Source: Fragilariopsis cylindrus CCMP1102
Lineage: Eukaryota > Bacillariophyta > Bacillariophyceae > Bacillariales > Bacillariaceae
Direction of reading: 5' to 3'
Length of the DNA stretch: 64,000 nucleotides
Assembly: GCA_900095095.1 (NCBI GenBank)
Contig: FMBT01000061.1
Location: 1-64,000 of the forward strand
Part shown: positions 46,068 through 57,145 of the stretch, one piece after another
Position numbering within the stretch: the first letter of the stretch is position 1
Layout: every line of letters begins with the position of its first letter
Notes under the pieces: model-generated
What the model was told of the DNA's origin: nothing
Seen by the model: only the letters and a program-made list of their open reading frames with translations
The model's database searches: none
Translations under genes and position numbers: made by a program

Positions 46068-46953
46068 ACTAAAATGCTACAATTAATTAGCTTATGAAAA
46101 AGAGGAGAACGAAGGGTCGGTATGCGGATTGATCTACTTGTATGGGTAAAGAAAATTATTTGATGAATTGAGTATTGTATTTGTGTGTTGGTTGAGTTAG
46201 ACGTTACGGTAGACCTTGTTGGTGGTTACGCATTTCTTTTCTTTTTTACTCTCAGAAAGTTACGATAGATTGGAACCTTCAAGGCAATACTTGTACCGTA
46301 ATACCTCTAATCATTGGGTTATAGTTTCATCACCGCAAAGTACAGCTAGCGGTAACCTTAAATAATAGTAACAATAATAATAAATTCATTTCTTCTGATG
46401 AGGAAATAAAACAATTTCTTAATTTGTTACCTTTTCAAGAATTTAATAGAAATCAATCCAAAAATGAGGAAAGATGAAGGTAAATTTACCGGCGATTCAT
46501 TCATCACACAGTACATGTAGCTCTGATCATATCATAACATAACAAGTGAAGAATATTTACGTAGACTGACGAACAAGAATTGCATGGTACTTCAACTTCC
46601 ATACAATTACTGGTGAAAGTACAGTAATTTATTGGTACAGTACCCGGATTGTTTATTCTAATCGTTATATTAAAGATAACAGGCAATGCTGTACAACATG
46701 CGACAACCCCCATCTAGCTGGCTAGGTATTGATTAGTGAAAAACAGTATGTATCTATGCTAGTCTTAGGATTAAAGAGTCTATTAACATACTACTAATTA
46801 CAGTACTACTAGAATATTCAGGGATAGAAATAAATGGATTATAGATAAATAATTTACAATCTAATTTACAGTATTTGTATAGTATATATGATGGATTTAT
46901 TGATTCGCAAGTAAGCCATGTTATGATGTGCCTTACTATTTTTTACTTTTCTT
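46068..46953. other. Convergent 3' spacer, no gene recognised
   Basis: AT-rich spacer between the SAP gene and the bZIP-like gene. No feature beyond short A/T runs; a 69-codon minus frame (46504-46713) lacks support. Confidence 0.55.
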
Positions 46954-48312
46954 TTAGTCATACGCCACAGCATATCGTGGTTGTGTTGGAGGATAATAAA
47001 CGCCTCCTGCTCCTCCTCTGGAATAATGATGCGGGTGATGAGGATGTTGTAGATGCTGCTGATAATGATGAGAAAGAGGCATGGGTGGTCGTTGTTGTGC
47101 ATGATGCATTCTATAATATCCTGCTCCTGCTGGAATTTGTGCTGTTGTTCTTGATCGATGATTGTGATAGGCCGCAGCCTTATACAATCCTCGAGGAGAA
47201 GGATCGGTGGCAGACTGTTGTCTCTGTTGTTGTTGAAACTGCTGATGCTGGATAAGGGGTTGTTGCTCGTTTTGATGATGAGAATTCTGCTGATGCTGCT
47301 GATGCTGTTGATGCTGATGTTGATGTAACTGCTTGGAGTGGGAATCATTAACTTCTTCTTCGCTTGATTGTGATGACGATAAGTATGATGATGATGGTGT
47401 ATGTTTGATATCATTAGTAGTACTTGCAGTAGCATTATTGACGCATTCGTCATCATCATCATCATGATCGTCACATTTTAATGCTCTTGTTGTGGATGAT
47501 ACTAGATCCTTGGAACCTGATTTCAATGATAGCATTGCTGCTATCGCGAACGCCTCTTTTCTTGTACCAATGGTTCTTCTGATTTTTCATCCGAAAGAAC
47601 CCTAACTAATGTTGTTGATGACGATGATGTGGTATGTTGTTCATTTCCAGTGGGTGAAGATAATGATGATGATGGTGGTGGTGTTGGTGATGTGCGAGTC
47701 GGTGAGACTGGCATCGAAGACTTTATTTCCACTGCTTCCGTGAATACTTCCAGTGATCGTGGAGGTGAAGATGGCTGTTGTCCCCTTGATCTGTTATGAG
47801 CATCCTCAAATGACTTTTGAGAATCAAAAGAAACACAATTGTAGATAGGACGATGATGTGTGTGTTCCGGAGAGGAAGAAATTTTCTGTTGATGATTGGG
47901 ATATCCTCTTCTAACCCACGACTCGTCTACCACCGGTGGTCCTGTCATCATCAGTGTCATCGAATGAGGATGATGTTGAAATGGTGGAAATCGAGTCGAC
48001 GACTGAGAACGATGGTGCGGAGGAAGAGTAGGTACATGCATACACTATTAGCAGACGAAGCTGGAATATTCATTCTTGTTGGTAGATCATGAGTATGAGT
48101 AGGTCGTTGCAGTTGTCGTACAACATCGACTTCACCACGCTTTTTATCTAACATGGCTTGACGTTTCCTTGCACGGCATCGTTGTTGCCTCAACGAGCAG
48201 CTGCACGTTTTCGTCCTAATCGCTCAGCAGGAGATGGTTTCGGAGATTCATTCTTGGTAGTAGTAGTAGCAGTAGTAGTAGTAGTAGTAGTAGTTGTAGT
48301 CATCGTAACCAT
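46954..48312 (-). CDS. Putative regulator with bZIP-like basic region and Gln/His-rich tail (frame-interrupted)
   Basis: From ATG 48312: an ACT-encoded poly-Thr run, then KNESPKPSPAERLGRKRAAAR and, after a frame change near 48188, RQQRCRARKRQAMLDKKRGEV. The combined block R-K-R-A-A-A-R-x-R-Q-Q-R-C-R-A-R-K-R resembles the DNA-contacting region of bZIP factors (A-A-x-x-(S/C)-R-x-R-K). The invariant Asn is absent, and no leucine zipper follows. Next come a Pro/Ser/His-rich region, a second frame change near 48040, and a third near 47550. The motif EAFAIAAMLSLKSGS follows the third break. The tail is rich in Gln and His (CAG/CAT repeats near 47220-47340) and ends at 46954. DNA binding is inferred only from the basic block. 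I do not recognise a named family. Confidence 0.5.
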
Positions 48313-48927
48313 TGTCGTTCCTTTAATAATGTAACGGAGTTGGTATGTATAATGCAACAGTATTAGTTTTTGATAGCATTAATTTATGAAAATAGCGTTA
48401 CCGTAACCTATACCGTGACAAAAATTACATCCGTTTATAATTGTATATTTTTTCACATACCGATATGAAAACAGATAGGCTCGCCCAATCGCATATTCTG
48501 CCTAAGTAATCATCATTTGTTGGTTATTACTGGTCACAGCCTTGTTAGGGGGTCTAGAGCAAATTTGTATAAAAGACAATTTTTCATTCATATATTAGAA
48601 AGTGACACCTAATAATAATTGTTGGATAATTTTAGCTCCCGTAGCACCTTTAAAAACAAAGTTCATATTTAGTGTCGCTTTTTCTTACAATACCAGCCGT
48701 TACGAAAGAAAATGTGTCAATGGAATTTTTAAATGTATTGGCAGAAAAAACTAGGTCGTGCGTTAATACAATATGCTGAAGTAAAGAGTGTACGACATTA
48801 CTGTACGACTAACTTTTTAGATTTTTTAGTACAGTATTCTTTCAATCTTTCAATTCATTCTAAACATTGTGGCATCCACCTCTTCGACGACTCATCACTC
48901 GCTCTTTCTATCTTCACTCAGATTCTC

Positions 48928-48967
<40 letters not shown>

Positions 48968-48985
48968 GCAACAGCAACAGCAATA
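48313..48985. other. Divergent spacer ending in a CAG/CAA run
   Basis: Presumed divergent promoter region. Immediately upstream of the next ATG (about 48930-48982) is a CAACAG triplet run. It would encode poly-Gln if translation began upstream, but only a GTG is available in frame, so I treat it as 5' leader. Confidence 0.5.
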
Positions 48986-49742
48986 ATGAATAGAGTTTCC
49001 GTACAACAATACAGTTGTCGCATTGGATTTTTCCTTATTATCATCGCTGGCATCATCGTTCTCATTAATTGTGTCAAGCTGAATCATCAAAGTCCGCCTG
49101 ACATAATATTATCGCTTTCGCAACAACAACAACAACAACAAGGGATTACTACGACGACTACTACTACTATATCGAATATAAATCTACACAATAGTAATCG
49201 ATATGATGATGTGACCTCCTCTCTAAAATCAAGTATACCACCATCGTCGTCGTGGTTATCATCGTTATTATCTTCTTTCAGTTCAAAGCAGCAGAAATCT
49301 ATTATGATGACGATACAACACCATCATACTCACGACAGTAACTGGAAATAATGAAATACCAGTACAGCAATTACAAAGCAGCAGCATCTCAAACAAACCT
49401 CGACAACGACGACGACGACAACGCTTGTTATTAAGGGGTTCTTCTTCTTCTTCTTCAACGACGACGACGACGACATCGACGACGAATGAGATACCATCAT
49501 CAACAATAAGTGAAACAACTGATAGAATAATAAAAGAAGTAATAGAAGTATAAGAAAATTAGTGGTGGTGGATATGCAATGGATGATCCAGAAGCTATAG
49601 GTGGTATAATTCTACTTATTATTTTATTTCTTTTTTTAACCTGTTGTTGTCGAGGATTGCTTTGTGATATGCTTGCATGTGTATGCTCTATGAGATATGT
49701 TGTGATAATACACCTGGAATTGGTGGATTTGAGTCGATGTAA
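48986..49742 (+). CDS. Membrane protein with C-terminal Cys-rich motif, unknown function (frame-interrupted)
   Basis: ATG 48986 starts MNRVSVQQYSCRIG followed by a hydrophobic segment (FFLIIIAGIIVLINCV), a signal peptide or anchor. The middle is low complexity (Gln, Thr, Ser, then RQRRRRQR near 49395). Frame changes near 49345, 49540 and 49700 lead into a conserved-looking end: YAMDDPEAIGGIILLIILFLFL (second membrane segment), CCCRGLLCDMLACVC, and then EICCDNTPGIGGFES to the stop at 49742. Such a Cys-dense juxtamembrane patch could bind metal or be palmitoylated. The C-terminal block looks like the functional core, because it is the only part that is not low complexity. No family name is offered. 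Confidence 0.5.
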
Positions 49743-49935
49743 TATATACAATGTAATACAATGTAATATAAAGAGAATTGTAAATGTTAATGCAAATGTA
49801 TATGTAAATATAATGTAAACCAAGAGATAATATCATGTTAAATCTTCACCCCCTAGAATGAATAATGTACTGTATACTGTGCCTATTATTATAGGAATGA
49901 GAATTCTGTAGGAATAACTTTTTAAATTGAAGTAG

Positions 49936-49982
<47 letters not shown>

Positions 49983-50888
49983 GTACATTTAAGAAGCATG
50001 TAATATATATCAGAGCAACCAATACACGTAAAGCCAATAGTATCTTTGATGCAGTCAGAATTCTACCTAGCCAGAAATCTTCTTATAACTGTGATTTTCT
50101 TCCGCATTTATGTTTTGTTGTTGTGATGATTTGATATTTTACTTGTCATGTAGATTTGTGTTTTGTTGTTGGCGATGATTTGATATATTTCTACTTGTTA
50201 TGTATGGTCTAATAGAAGTATAAATAACTACTGTAGTTCTTTCTATTTTATCCAAATGTAGTAGATAAACATGCTTGGAGTGATTGTCATTGTTCTAACA
50301 ATCCCATCTCATATAGCTTAAGATACTGACACTGCAGCACAAACATTCTAATTGTATGAACGAACATTGTTGTCAAATTTATTAAAAACCAAAACTGGAA
50401 GGACAATAATATTATTATGATGGGGTAGTATATCTTTCTTATGTATGGTACATACGGTTAAATTAACAATGACGTACCTAAGCAGAGACTCACTCAGAGT
50501 GTGGGTCGCATTTGGCATTTCGCGTCGCAAAAAATCAGGCAGGAGATATCCATCAAACTCAACCACAACGACACATACATCAATCTAACAAATAATATTG
50601 ATGGTTGGTAATCTTAGCTTTCTTTACTGAGAGATAAGATCGAAATCACAGTCTCTCAAAATTCGCCACAGTGAGGTATAAGATATTAAATTATCGCCGT
50701 GAAGAGTATCATATTCGAATTCCTTATGTTGACAGTATTCATCAAGCTGCATTATTAAGATTTATTACGATAGAGAGACAAAAAAAAACAATTTTGACAA
50801 ACAGCAACCGTCCATTTTGTTTTCTCTCCCTTCGGTAGATTAAATATTCAAGTAAATTAATGATAATAATAATAATAATAATAATAAT
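49743..50888. other. Intergenic region with GT/TA microsatellite, no gene recognised
   Basis: A GTGTGT tract runs into a (TA)n tract at about 49935-49981. Two near-identical TTTGTTGTTG-GATGATTTGATAT segments lie at about 50110-50190. An AAT trinucleotide run (about 50862-50888) abuts the next ATG. No gene seen. Confidence 0.6.
49935..49981. repeat. (GT)n(TA)n compound microsatellite
   Basis: About seven GT units followed by about sixteen TA units, non-coding. Confidence 0.9.
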
Positions 50889-52860
50889 ATGAATGATACG
50901 AATCAAGAAGCAGCAAGTCCGACTTTGATGGTATCGTCATCAGGAGGGGATGTTGTCAATAATGAAGTCTATCACGATGCTTCAAAAGAACGGAGGGGTA
51001 TGTTGTATAGAGTTCTTGGAAACTTTTCTTGGATCACGACGTATCATCAACAATTAGCTACAACAAAAAGGGAAATAATAATACCAAGACAAACCAGAAT
51101 AAAAAGAAGAATTCGAAGAAGATACTTAGCGATGATCATAACATTCTTTACTTATAGTAGTAATGATAAGTCTTCAGCCTTTTCATCAAAAGGTTTGTCT
51201 ATACAACAACAACTGCGGATACCATCAACAAACACCGCAACAACAATAACAACAGCAACTGTTTCAAAAGGATTTTTTGGAAATAAATTCCCTTTTCCGG
51301 TTGTTGTAATGAATGCTCAAAGTAATGAAGACATCAGCAACAGCAACTCTGATGAAATTCCTCCTGACAATCAGGAAGAAGAAGGTGAAAATAATAGTAG
51401 CAATAATACTAATAATAATAATGACCAGCAGCAGCATAAAGAAGAAATAAAGAATCTAGAAAAGATGTTTACGAAACGGATTACACGATTGGAAGATATC
51501 GTATCAAGGCAAGAGGTTGATATACATCGTCTTAAAAATACATGTGCCGAACTATCAGAAGTATCGGAAGCTTTCACACGCCTGCTTCAACTTTTACGTG
51601 AAGCTGGACTTGATGCAGATTCTATTGATAATTCAGGTGCAGGTGCAGATACAAATATAGAAGACAAAAAAAGTAGCTACAAAAATAACAATAGTGGTAG
51701 TAAATCAGATGGTTCGTTGGTGGGTAAAGTAATAGAATCTTACGATGATGCTATGATTTTTGGTACAGCACCCTCATCAGTTATTGATGCTGCCGATGCA
51801 GCTGGTGCTGCCATACTTGCCGCGATGTTAGGTGGTAAACAACGGATGTTGATTGATGTTCGAGATGCTGAGTTAAGTAGTGATCCAGAAACACTTGTCC
51901 AATTCATTGAACTTGCTATCCTTCCTATTGCTGCCGGACTAGAAGGTCTTAAAAGTACTCGGAATAGAGTAAAGATAGTCTTCCCCAAGGTATCCCAGTT
52001 ATTAGAATATAGACGGACGATGGCGCTGGCTGCTCCAGAAGTCGTGGCATTAAGTACTTTGGGGTTTGACCCTGTAGAGAAAAGAGACAAGCTAGTGGTT
52101 ATTGTTGCTCCTGAACCAGACGATGAGGAAGGTATTCAGGCAATAAAAGAGCTACTAACTCCGTCAGAAGACGGAGTGCATCCAATTCAAAAACCAGTTG
52201 TTATTTTGAATTACCATATGCTACCTTTCACGGGTGCAGATCTTGAGTTTGAAACGGTATACCATTTACGATTGCTTGCGGTACAGTATATGGCGGATAG
52301 CAAAGCTGAAGAATTCCTCGAACAACAGTTAGTGGAAGATGGAAATTCGACGGAATATAAAGACTATGAAAAAGATGATACGGATACAGACACGGATAAT
52401 ACGGATGCGGATGATGTAGTCGAAGAAGAAAGCTATGCTGATGACGAAGCATTAGAGAGTGCAATGAAGCATGCACATGAAGTAGGGGCCAACGAAGGGA
52501 TTACACGAGCTATGGTGATTCGGGCATATCCACGACCTTGGCATGTTTTCGTCGACTTATCTCCAGATACCGATTCCGACTTCGAGGTTGCTGCGACCTT
52601 CGACAAAGAACCTACGATGGACCAAGTCAATTTAGCAATCATAGAATGCTTGGAAGGGAGTGAACGGGAAGATGAGATTGTTGCAAAACAAATGCAGCAA
52701 GCTCTCGAAGATGGTCAACTTAACCAAGTTTCCGGTATGATAAGTGATACATTAAGTGTATTCGACGTCGACGATGATGATATATCTTTGGATGACGGAC
52801 GATGATGATGATGACGATGAAGAAGATGATTTCGATATGTATGAAGAAGATAGTGTCTAA
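50889..52860 (+). CDS. DUF1995-like protein, probably organelle-targeted
   Basis: ATG 50889, directly after an AAT run. The N-terminus is Ser/Thr/Arg-rich with a hydrophobic patch (LAMIITFFTY) followed by SSAFSS, which might be a plastid-type targeting region, although it is about 90 residues in and so uncertain. A coiled-coil stretch (EEIKNLEKMFTKRITRLEDIVSRQ) precedes the main domain at about 275-480: SYDDAMIFGTAPSSVIDAADA, RMLIDVRDAELSS, KIVFPKVSQLLEYRRTMAL, VVALSTLG and VVIVAPEPDDEEG. These fit DUF1995, a domain of cyanobacteria and photosynthetic eukaryotes. A C-terminal part (AYPRPWHVFVDLSPD) follows. The first stop is at 52805, but the next frame continues as an acidic tail (poly-Asp, FDMYEEDSV) to 52860, so one more single-base frame change is likely near 52797. 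Confidence 0.7.
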
Positions 52861-52958
52861 GTCCAAAATGATAAGATTCTAATCAAGCTTTTTCCGATTG
52901 AAATTAATATATATATATATATGTATAGTCTAGCCTAGTGCTGTATACTTGTGTCTCT

Positions 52959-54506
52959 TTAATGGTGTGTACCCTCCAAACACTTTACCTTCTCCAACAA
53001 GTTTGTAATGGTTTTCTGTGCATCTGTTAGTTCTCTTTCCAGTTCTTGCTTTTTTTCCAAGGCTGTCGTCATAGTCGTCGCCATTTGATTTTGGAGAGTA
53101 TAAGCCATATATCGATTCTCGTCGTTCAGCCTTTTGTTCTCATTTCGAAGTGACCGCATCTGCAATGGGGAGTAGGAAACAACATTATCAGACATACGCA
53201 AGCTAATGAATTGACAACATTACAAAATTATGACTCGAAAGTTAACAAAGATACTTTCGTACTTACCTCTTCAAAAACATTTCGAAAGGGAGAAATTCTT
53301 TGTTCGTAATCAGAGAGGCTGACACGGTCCAAAATTTTATTCTGTCTGCCGAAATATAATCTAGCTGCTCCTGCTTAGACTTTTTCCTTCGTCACAACTC
53401 TGGGGGCTCTCTAACAAAGTAAAGGTCAGGGCTGGCTTGTCTTCAATATATTTGATAAATGACTCCTCGTGTTGTTAGATTTTATTCGATCCAAATCAAC
53501 TTCTAGATTGACTAAAGGCAAAGAACAACAGGAAGATATTCTCCTTCCTTTCCCTCCTTTTATTGAAATAGAGCTACCAATATTATTTGGACAGTCATTA
53601 GTTTCATCGAAATCAATATACGATTCTCTACATCTCTCATCGTATGCTTCATCGTATGTTTCTGTCCATTGCGAGATTTTTTCGACCTCTAAAGAAGAAC
53701 TATTGGTTTTCTTCTCTATATGAACTTCCGTAGTTGAACTAGGAAGTCGTCGGCTGTCCAATGTAGGGGGTTTCTTCTGAATGAATTCTGGCGATGAATT
53801 GTCCCATCGGTGAAAGCCGTGTTCTATTATATCATTGGTAGACTGGAAACCATTATGATCCCCATGACGACATGTATTTGCGTTACTTTGTGAATGCAAT
53901 GGTGATAGATAGAACTCCATTCTAGGGTTTAAATTTCCATCCTGAGTATTCAATGCTTGGAAAATGTCTGATCTATCTCGTAAAGGTTTCCGACGAGGCC
54001 GTTGAAAGTTGATAAATGATTTTTCTTTTTTCAACCTATCGTCGGTAAGAAAGGTACCAAATTTTCCTCGATTTTTGCATGGCCCTGTTCCTCAGCTGGA
54101 TTTCTGAAATTTGGTCATAATATCAACTCCTGGGTGTATCTCTTTCCTTTCATCTTCATTCTGCGTAGTTTTTGATAATCCCTTTGAACGAGTCGACATC
54201 GCGCCATTATCATTCGGTAAAATAACGATGACGACGACGACGACGACGACGACAGAGATGATTGAATCGAACATGTTAGTGGAGAAATTATCGTTCCAGA
54301 TGGAGAAGAAAATTCGATTATTTGTTTTGTTCATTTTTGCTACACATGATTGAAGGGGGAGTTGCTATTTCACGTGGCGAAGCAACGTCGTCACTGCACG
54401 ATAATTCTGATATCGCCGATAGATTTTCTCGCCTTTTTCTACTCTTCCGTCGATCCATATTAACTATTCCCCTTCCTCTGTTCGTACTGTTTATTTCGGT
54501 AGCCAT
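52959..54506 (-). CDS. Coiled-coil protein of unknown function (strongly frame-interrupted)
   Basis: I read one gene from ATG 54506 (MATEINSTNRGRGIVNMDRR, then a basic KSRKRREN) to the stop at 52959. The central piece 54034-53426 is Ser/Asn-rich and contains FQRPRRKPLRDRSDIFQAL. The 3' part reads ILDRVSLSDYEQRISPFRNVFEE, then an intron at 53160-53266 (GTAAGT/GCAG), then MRSLRNENKRLNDENRYMAY and a heptad-rich coiled coil ending ECLEGTHH-like. At least four frame changes, including an in-frame TGA near 54103, are needed to join the parts, so extents are tentative; it may be two genes or a pseudogene. The intron with consensus borders next to the coiled coil supports a real gene at the 3' end. 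No family recognised. Confidence 0.4.
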
Positions 54507-54818
54507 GATGATAAATAGATATCTATGTCGAAGACAAATTTGACCACGAGAGAAGAGCACAACACACACCAACATCAAACATCGACAAACAAAATGGCTG
54601 TTGTTCAAAATTCAAAATGTACACGTTTTCAGGTTTTGTATGTGCATCGGATCAGCGGATTTGGGACTAAATCATGTCCCCTGATCTGAGGGACAAGAAG
54701 AAGAAATAGCAAAACATATAGTATCAATAAGAGGGTGGGTGGAAGACAAAAAAGTAACATGACTATTATGAAATCAACAGAATCACTCGCAAGGTCCGCC
54801 CATTCTTACCAACCAACG

Positions 54819-55561
54819 ATGAAAACCAAAACAAACAAATCCTCCATAATTGAAACATATTGCCTCCAGAGCTACTGGTGTCGGTTGCCATGTGGCTGGA
54901 TGTGAACGGCTATGTAAAGTTTCAACACTCCAACCAACAGATTTGCAAGATTCTGAAGGATGCAGAGACGACCTACATTCGACAGCTGACATTGCAAGAA
55001 GATGTCCATACTCTTCCACAACTGTTTTTATTTCTAGAATTAAAAGGTGCAGGATTTCTGAAAGAAAATCGACTCGGATTTGACTATGCCAGCACCGAAA
55101 TTGCAATCGATGATGATGAAGACGAAAATGATGACATGAGTGATGAAAATAGTGTCGAAAGGGCGAGGCGTACGCCAAGCGTCAGAGGTTCTCTACAGCG
55201 TGTAAACATGATACGCCGTTGGATGACCAAATTCCCGAGCATGACAGTTCGACTAGATTCTCATAGTGGAATCATCGCCCCGTCTGAAATCGCCGAAGCC
55301 TTCTCGAGAACACGAGGAATGGCGGTCCGCTCTGCGCTACAAAGTGGTTTGGATGAAAATAAACGGAGCGAAATTGATATTCGTGACCGCATCAGTGTAC
55401 ATCCCTGGGGCCGACGTGTGGCACTCTTAGTGGCTGCCGAACCGAGTCATCCTTTTCGAGACTTGGCCAGGTGTGGGAAGGGATGGGTCCAAATTTGTGT
55501 AGAACTGGACGGTATGCACGTGCCCCCTGATCCTTTCTTTGACAGTGATTTGAATGTATGA
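54819..55561 (+). CDS. F-box-like protein of unknown function
   Basis: The main frame begins with ILPPELLVSVAMWLDVNGYVKFQ near 54860, a typical F-box opening (L-P-x-E-L-L...), and continues to the stop at 55561 (about 233 aa). It has no ATG near its start; the ATG at 54819 opens MKTKTNKSSIIET in another frame, and a one-base change near 54848 would join them. The C-terminal part has an acidic linker (DDDEDENDDMSDENS), a basic stretch and a conserved-looking block HPWGRRVALLVAAEPSHPF, CGKGWVQICVELDG. The C-terminal domain is not recognised. An SCF ligase adaptor role is suggested only by the F-box. Confidence 0.5.
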
Positions 55562-55933
55562 CTAATGGAATCTTGATTCGAAGACAGTGAGACAAATTCA
55601 ATACGTGAGACGTGAGATTGTCATTTCTCTTTCAACAGTTCAACAAGTTCATCCTTTCAGCCTGCCCAGTGTATGAACTATATAGATTAAAAAAATACGT
55701 TTGTTTCATCAATGATGAGTTTTAATTTAATTATAATCTAATAATTTTGAAATTACAGTTGTGTACATCTACATTTTTTGTTACTCTCTTAGAGCGTTCT
55801 TCACATTTATATACTTGTATAAAAATTTGTCTTGCTGGTGTCATTACATACAATCACAATTGTATGCAATATAGTGACGATATTACTATTACAACATCGA
55901 ACCAATCAATTAAGATGGATCATGAAATATTGT
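55562..55933. other. Convergent 3' spacer, no gene recognised
   Basis: AT-rich, with no supported feature; presumed 3' untranslated regions of the flanking convergent genes. Confidence 0.55.
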
Positions 55934-57145
55934 TTAATCGGAAAGGTTGATGGATGCTCGGTCAAGCTTGGTCTTTAAGTAGTAAACGTATGCAGCCAAG
56001 AGTACGAATGCAACAACGAAGATACCAATAAAGATAGAGGAAGTCTTATTAGCCTTTGATCCAACTTGAGTGATGATACCATCTTTACGGACGACCTTGA
56101 TTCCGGAAATATAATTACATGCGTTGTTGTTAGCTTCGTATAAGTATCCGGAATCTTCAAGGCCTTGTTCGCATTTTCCTGCAGCTTGGTAGATTTCTTC
56201 ACACATTTCAATGACTTGATCTTCATCTTCGTTGTCATTTCCATCTTCGTTGTACTCTTCAGGTTCTTTGCATGAGATACAGTCCATGGAGATAAGACTT
56301 GTTTCGGCATAAGGGAGTGCTTGTCCTGCGGACAAGTAGCTGTAGGCTTCTGCACCACCTTCCTCGTCGGCGAAACTTGAGCATGTATCATCCGTGAAAA
56401 GACCTAAGTAGATAGCTCCTCCTTGTTCGGCACAGTATGGTCCAATGAAGTATTCCATTTCTCCATCGTCATCGGCAAGACGACGACGATCACCGTTGTT
56501 GAATTCGGCCTGTTGACATTCAACGTAGTCAGCAAGGTCGAATTCGTCTTCTTCCTCTTCGTCATCATTGTATGGGTTTTTGGCATCACAAGTGTCCTCG
56601 ATACCATGTTCGACGTAACATTCCCATTCACAGATTTCTTCATCGAAGTCATCACCCTTGTCATCACCATCCTCACAGTCACAAAGGACTTGTGCGGTGT
56701 ACTCACAACGGTATTCGTTGTAGTTTTCTAATGCTGTGTAGTACGATTCAAGAAATGTGTTCATGTCGATGATGTAATCACCGTAGGTAGAATCACATCC
56801 ACCGGCCTTATCAGTACTGCATGAGTTGGCTGGACACAGACGGAATCGAATCAAACGCTTTGTTTCGATACGGACATCTTCTTCACCGTCCGCCTCCTCA
56901 TTCCATTGACTAACATGGTGACATCCTTGGAACTTGATTGAGAAGTTCGATACCCATGAGAAGTCGATTTCTTCATCTTCCTCTAAGGCACGGGTTGCCT
57001 TACTGATAAGGCTTAATCCCAAAGGTGAACCAGCATTGATGTTATCAAGACTTGGTTTCTTCATGGCTTTACTCTTGGGTACTCCAAAAATAGGAAGGGT
57101 GGCCGATGCTACACCGAATGTGAGGAAATTTAACAGAAGTTTCAT
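55934..57145 (-). CDS. Acidic Cys-rich type I membrane protein, paralogue of 58563-59861
   Basis: Uninterrupted 403-aa protein from ATG 57145. Signal peptide MKLLLNFLTFGVASA; lumenal part very rich in Asp/Glu with many paired Cys (e.g. CDCEDGDDKGD, CEWECYVE, CISCKEPEE); a single membrane segment near the end (SIFIGIFVVAFVLLAAYVYYL, about 371-391) and a short basic/polar tail. Family landmarks shared with the divergent neighbour: S-x-K-F-x-x-C, T-K-R-x-x-x-F-R-L-C-P, Y-G-D-Y-I-I-D, EMCEEIYQAAGKCE. The sequence RRRLADDDGE occurs at 220-229; RXL-type sites are processed in several diatom biosilica proteins. A role at the cell wall, silica vesicle membrane or endomembranes is possible but unproven. 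No known domain is recognised. Confidence 0.7.
   Translation of the reverse strand: MKLLLNFLTFGVASATLPIFGVPKSKAMKKPSLDNINAGSPLGLSLISKATRALEEDEEIDFSWVSNFSIKFQGCHHVSQWNEEADGEEDVRIETKRLIRFRLCPANSCSTDKAGGCDSTYGDYIIDMNTFLESYYTALENYNEYRCEYTAQVLCDCEDGDDKGDDFDEEICEWECYVEHGIEDTCDAKNPYNDDEEEEDEFDLADYVECQQAEFNNGDRRRLADDDGEMEYFIGPYCAEQGGAIYLGLFTDDTCSSFADEEGGAEAYSYLSAGQALPYAETSLISMDCISCKEPEEYNEDGNDNEDEDQVIEMCEEIYQAAGKCEQGLEDSGYLYEANNNACNYISGIKVVRKDGIITQVGSKANKTSSIFIGIFVVAFVLLAAYVYYLKTKLDRASINLSD

Noticed and set aside
46866-47474. Minus-strand and plus-strand long open frames overlapping the bZIP-like gene tail
   Set aside because: They are alternative frames of the CAG/CAT/GAT repeats; only the Gln/His frame continues from the upstream conserved parts.
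48869-48985. Poly-Gln N-terminus upstream of the Cys-rich membrane protein
   Set aside because: The only in-frame start before the CAACAG run is GTG; the ATG at 48986 directly precedes a signal-anchor segment.
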